The position numbers and the translations under genes were made by a program. This document shows, piece by piece, positions 61,875-64,000 of a DNA stretch of 64,000 nucleotides. Origin of the DNA: Bradyrhizobium sp. CB1717 (GTDB lineage Bacteria > Pseudomonadota > Alphaproteobacteria > Rhizobiales > Xanthobacteraceae); the NCBI RefSeq assembly GCF_029714325.1, contig NZ_CP121666.1:558001-622000 (forward strand), in the 5' to 3' direction. Numbering within the stretch: position 1 is the first letter of the stretch; every line of letters starts with the position of its first letter. The notes beneath the pieces are model-generated. The model ran no database searches. It was not told the DNA's origin and saw nothing but the letters and a program-made list of their open reading frames with translations.

Positions 61875-62726
61875 ATGAATGTAAGGCAGCTCGACATTTC
61901 CCGACGCACCATCGCGGTGGCCGCAGCCCTCATCGGCACGGTGTCGCTGGTGATCGGCGCCCATGCTGCCCTCAACATGCGTGCGCTCGATGCCGCCAAG
62001 GCCGTGACGACCGACCAGATCACCGGCTCGATCGGCCAGACCTCGCGCCTCGCGCTCGTCATCGGCAATGGACATTATCCCGACGCCAGTGCGCCGCTGA
62101 CGCAGTCGATCAACGACGCCCGCGCGCTGTCCTCGTCGCTGCGCAAGAGCGGCTTTGACGTCGACATGGTGGAAGACGCGACCAAGGACGACATGGTCCG
62201 CGCCGTCAATCGCCTGAAGTCCCGGATCAAGCGCGACACCGTCGTCATGCTGTTCTTCGGCGGCTTCGGCGTGCAGGCGGGCCGCGAGAGCTACATGCTG
62301 CCGGTCGATGCCGTGATCTGGAAGGAAAGCGACGTTCGTCGCCACGGCGTCTCCATCGAAGGCGTGCTCGAGATGATGAAGGAGCAGGGCGCCAAGGCCA
62401 AGCTCGTCGTCGTCGACGCCTCCCGCCGCAATCCCTACGAGCGCCGCTTCCGTTCCTACAGCCACGGCCTCGCGCCGATCAGCGCGCCCGACAATGCGCT
62501 GATCCTCTCCTCGGCCTCGCCCGGCAAGGTCGTCGACGACGGCAAGGGCGAGCACAGCGTGCTGGTCGGCGAGCTGCTCGGCAATCTCAATGCGCAGAGC
62601 GGCAGCGCCGAAGCCGTCTTCAACAAGACCCGCGTCGCCATCTCCCGCGCTTCCGAAGGCGGCCAGGTCCCGACCGTGTCGTCCTCGCTGCTCGAAGACG
62701 TGCAGTTCGACCAGGCCGGCGGCTAG
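61875..62726 (+). CDS. Caspase-like protein lacking catalytic residues
   Basis: A 283-residue protein with one N-terminal membrane segment (RTIAVAAALIGTVSLVIGAH) and a C14-type caspase fold (about 57-255). RLALVIGNGHYPDAS starts the fold. The catalytic-His motif, normally GHG, reads FFGGFGVQ, and the Cys motif, normally DACRNNP, reads DASRRNPY. Both catalytic residues are lost, so it should be a pseudo-peptidase. The C-terminus (SSSLLEDVQFDQ) is acidic. Perhaps a binding or scaffold role at the membrane. Confidence 0.85.
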   Translation: MNVRQLDISRRTIAVAAALIGTVSLVIGAHAALNMRALDAAKAVTTDQITGSIGQTSRLALVIGNGHYPDASAPLTQSINDARALSSSLRKSGFDVDMVEDATKDDMVRAVNRLKSRIKRDTVVMLFFGGFGVQAGRESYMLPVDAVIWKESDVRRHGVSIEGVLEMMKEQGAKAKLVVVDASRRNPYERRFRSYSHGLAPISAPDNALILSSASPGKVVDDGKGEHSVLVGELLGNLNAQSGSAEAVFNKTRVAISRASEGGQVPTVSSSLLEDVQFDQAGG

Positions 62727-62753
62727 TTTTTCTCGCGGCAACCGTAGCTCTCG

Positions 62754-62843
62754 CAGGGTGGGCAAAGGCGCAACGCGCCGTGCCCACATCTTTCCAACAT
62801 CTCGATAGAAGACGTGGGCACGCTTCGCTTTGCCCACCCTACG
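62754..62843. repeat. Dispersed inverted repeat, family B
   Basis: Second copy of the 59606-59699 element, with ends CAGGGTGGGCAAAGGCG and CGCTTTGCCCACCCTACG. Confidence 0.8.
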
Positions 62844-62876
62844 ATGATGTGCACGTAGGCCCGTCTGCCTCTCCAC

Positions 62877-62963
62877 CGTCATTGCGAGGAGCTCTTGCGA
62901 CGAAGCAATCCAGGATCCCTCCGCGGAGAGATTCTGGATTGCTTCGCTTCGCTCGCAATGACG
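62877..62963. repeat. Inverted repeat with CGTCATTGCGAG ends
   Basis: Perfect 12-bp terminal inverted repeat (CGTCATTGCGAG / CTCGCAATGACG) around an imperfect stem; a short palindromic element type common in rhizobial genomes. It lies between convergent genes. Confidence 0.75.
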
Positions 62964-62973
62964 ATCGTGGCTG

Positions 62974-63879
62974 CTACTTCGCCGCTTCCGCGCTCGCCAT
63001 CGCCGGGCGGACGGGGTCGCCTTCGCGCAAGAGCGCGCCGGCGCGGGCGACGACCACGTCGCCTTCGTTGAGGCCGTCGCGGACCTCGATATTGCCGCCG
63101 GACATCAACCCGATCTCGACGCGCTTGGTCTCGACGCGGTTGCGGCGGATCACCTGCACCACGGTGCCGGCGGACGAATACTGCACGGCGGTGAGCGGCA
63201 CCGCGACGTTGCAGCTCTGGCCGGTCTTGATCAGCGCGCGCCCGCTCGCGTTCAGCAGCAGCCGCTTCTGCGAGGAGATGCCGATATAGACCATGCCCTG
63301 CTGGATGTTCGGCTCGACGGTCGGCCCGATGCGGCGCACCTTGCCCTCGAGGTCGCCGGCGCCGGCGATACGCACGGTCGCCGGCTGATTGACGGCGAGC
63401 TTGCGCATGTCGGTGGTCGCGACCAGGCCGACGAGATCGTATTCGCTGCGCGCCACGATGGTGAACAGCGCCTCGCCCTTGGCCGAGGCGAGATTGCCGA
63501 TCTGCGCCGTGGAGGTCGCGATCACGCCCGCCACGGGCGCCGTGACCTGAAGCGTGCCGCCTTCGGGCAGCGCGAGGCGCGCCAGCACCTGGCCGGCCGT
63601 GGTGGTGTCGCCGGCTTCCGCCAGCACCTCGGTCACCTTCAGGCCCGGACGTTCGGGCCGCACCGAGGTTTCCTCGCGCGCGATGATGGTGCCGGTGGCC
63701 TCGACGATGTCGGAGAAGCAGGATTTCGCGACCTTGAGCACCGTGACCGCCGGCCCTTTGGGCGCATCGTCCTCGGCGGCAGGCGCGCCTTGCACGCCGA
63801 GGACGAACACTCCGGCGATGGCGGCGGGAAACAGGCTTCGAACGACGGAACGGGGCAAATGACGCATTGGAAATTCCAC
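62974..63879 (-). CDS. Efflux periplasmic adaptor (HlyD/RND type)
   Basis: A 301-residue membrane-fusion protein of a tripartite efflux pump. Signal segment (VRSLFPAAIAGVFVLGVQGA), a barrel-sandwich part (GTIIAREETSVRPERPG, LQVTAPVAGVIATST) and beta-barrel and proximal domains (YDLVGLVATTDMRKL, VVQVIRRNRVETKRVEIG). Unusually short hairpin. GTG 63879 has GGAGG ten bases upstream; ATG 63867 is the alternative. Its pump and outer-membrane partner should lie past the right edge or elsewhere. Confidence 0.85.
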   Translation of the reverse strand: MEFPMRHLPRSVVRSLFPAAIAGVFVLGVQGAPAAEDDAPKGPAVTVLKVAKSCFSDIVEATGTIIAREETSVRPERPGLKVTEVLAEAGDTTTAGQVLARLALPEGGTLQVTAPVAGVIATSTAQIGNLASAKGEALFTIVARSEYDLVGLVATTDMRKLAVNQPATVRIAGAGDLEGKVRRIGPTVEPNIQQGMVYIGISSQKRLLLNASGRALIKTGQSCNVAVPLTAVQYSSAGTVVQVIRRNRVETKRVEIGLMSGGNIEVRDGLNEGDVVVARAGALLREGDPVRPAMASAEAAK

Positions 63880-64000
63880 TGGGGCGATGCCTCCAACCGA
63901 TAGCAGATGGCGGGAGCCCGGACTACGGCAGCGTTGTCCCAGAGCGGGATGCCACGCCGCCCGGGCTGGCGCGGCAAGTCCTTGATTAGTCGCGGAATTG

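Overview
The window looks like chromosome of a Bradyrhizobium-type alphaproteobacterium. It is GC-rich, carries large sets of two-component and chemotaxis genes, several Bug/TctC binding proteins, a FixJ-like regulator, and the dispersed inverted repeats that fill gaps in such genomes. This is inferred from protein style and repeats, not from a marker gene.

Region 1 (1 to about 13,913) looks like the right end of a genomic island with visibly lower GC. Its right edge is a copy of a tRNA-Ser 3' end (13,887-13,913) next to a tyrosine-recombinase integrase. The island carries a compact minus-strand operon of at least nine genes, running from 8,996 off the left edge: B12-binding radical SAM enzyme, cupin-like protein, HPr-kinase-like protein, inositol-monophosphatase family protein, NodU/CmcH carbamoyltransferase, inositol-3-phosphate synthase, DJ-1/PfpI protein, TOPRIM protein and SDR. 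Divergent from it is a plus-strand group: a 104-residue serine-rich peptide with 12-residue repeats, a nucleotidyltransferase, and a Gfo/Idh/MocA dehydrogenase. I do not recognise this combination as a described system. It could make a carbamoylated cyclitol, a modified peptide, or a conjugate of both, and it is the main novelty of the window. Gene debris (11.6-12.2 kb) lies between it and the integrase.

Region 2 (13.9-27 kb) is chromosomal backbone: LysR with a FAD monooxygenase, two Bug-type binding proteins, a DUF2157/GDYXXLXY pair, a MocR regulator divergent from an EamA exporter, a REC-EAL protein that has lost key residues in both domains, and two unknown proteins.

Region 3 (27-45 kb) is a signalling block: a DHp-like/LuxR regulator, an Hpt protein, two Crp/Fnr paralogues, an orphan receiver, a chemotaxis operon (cheA with a second CheW-like domain and a receiver, cheW, cheY, cheR, a PilZ-like gene), a receiver, a FixJ-like regulator, a large hybrid histidine kinase with its receiver, and a chemoreceptor.

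Region 4 (45-52.2 kb) is a catabolic operon under a GntR repressor with a perfect 26-bp palindrome as likely operator: NMT1/SsuA-type ABC importer, IlvD/Edd dehydratase, RraA-like protein and a Tat-exported SMP-30 lactonase. It suggests uptake and breakdown of a sugar acid.

Region 5 (52.3-64 kb) holds oligopeptidase B, an MBOAT acyltransferase with a partner, a class V aminotransferase, a nuclease-like secreted protein, an unknown 575-residue protein, a caspase-like protein lacking both catalytic residues, and an efflux adaptor, separated by repeat elements.
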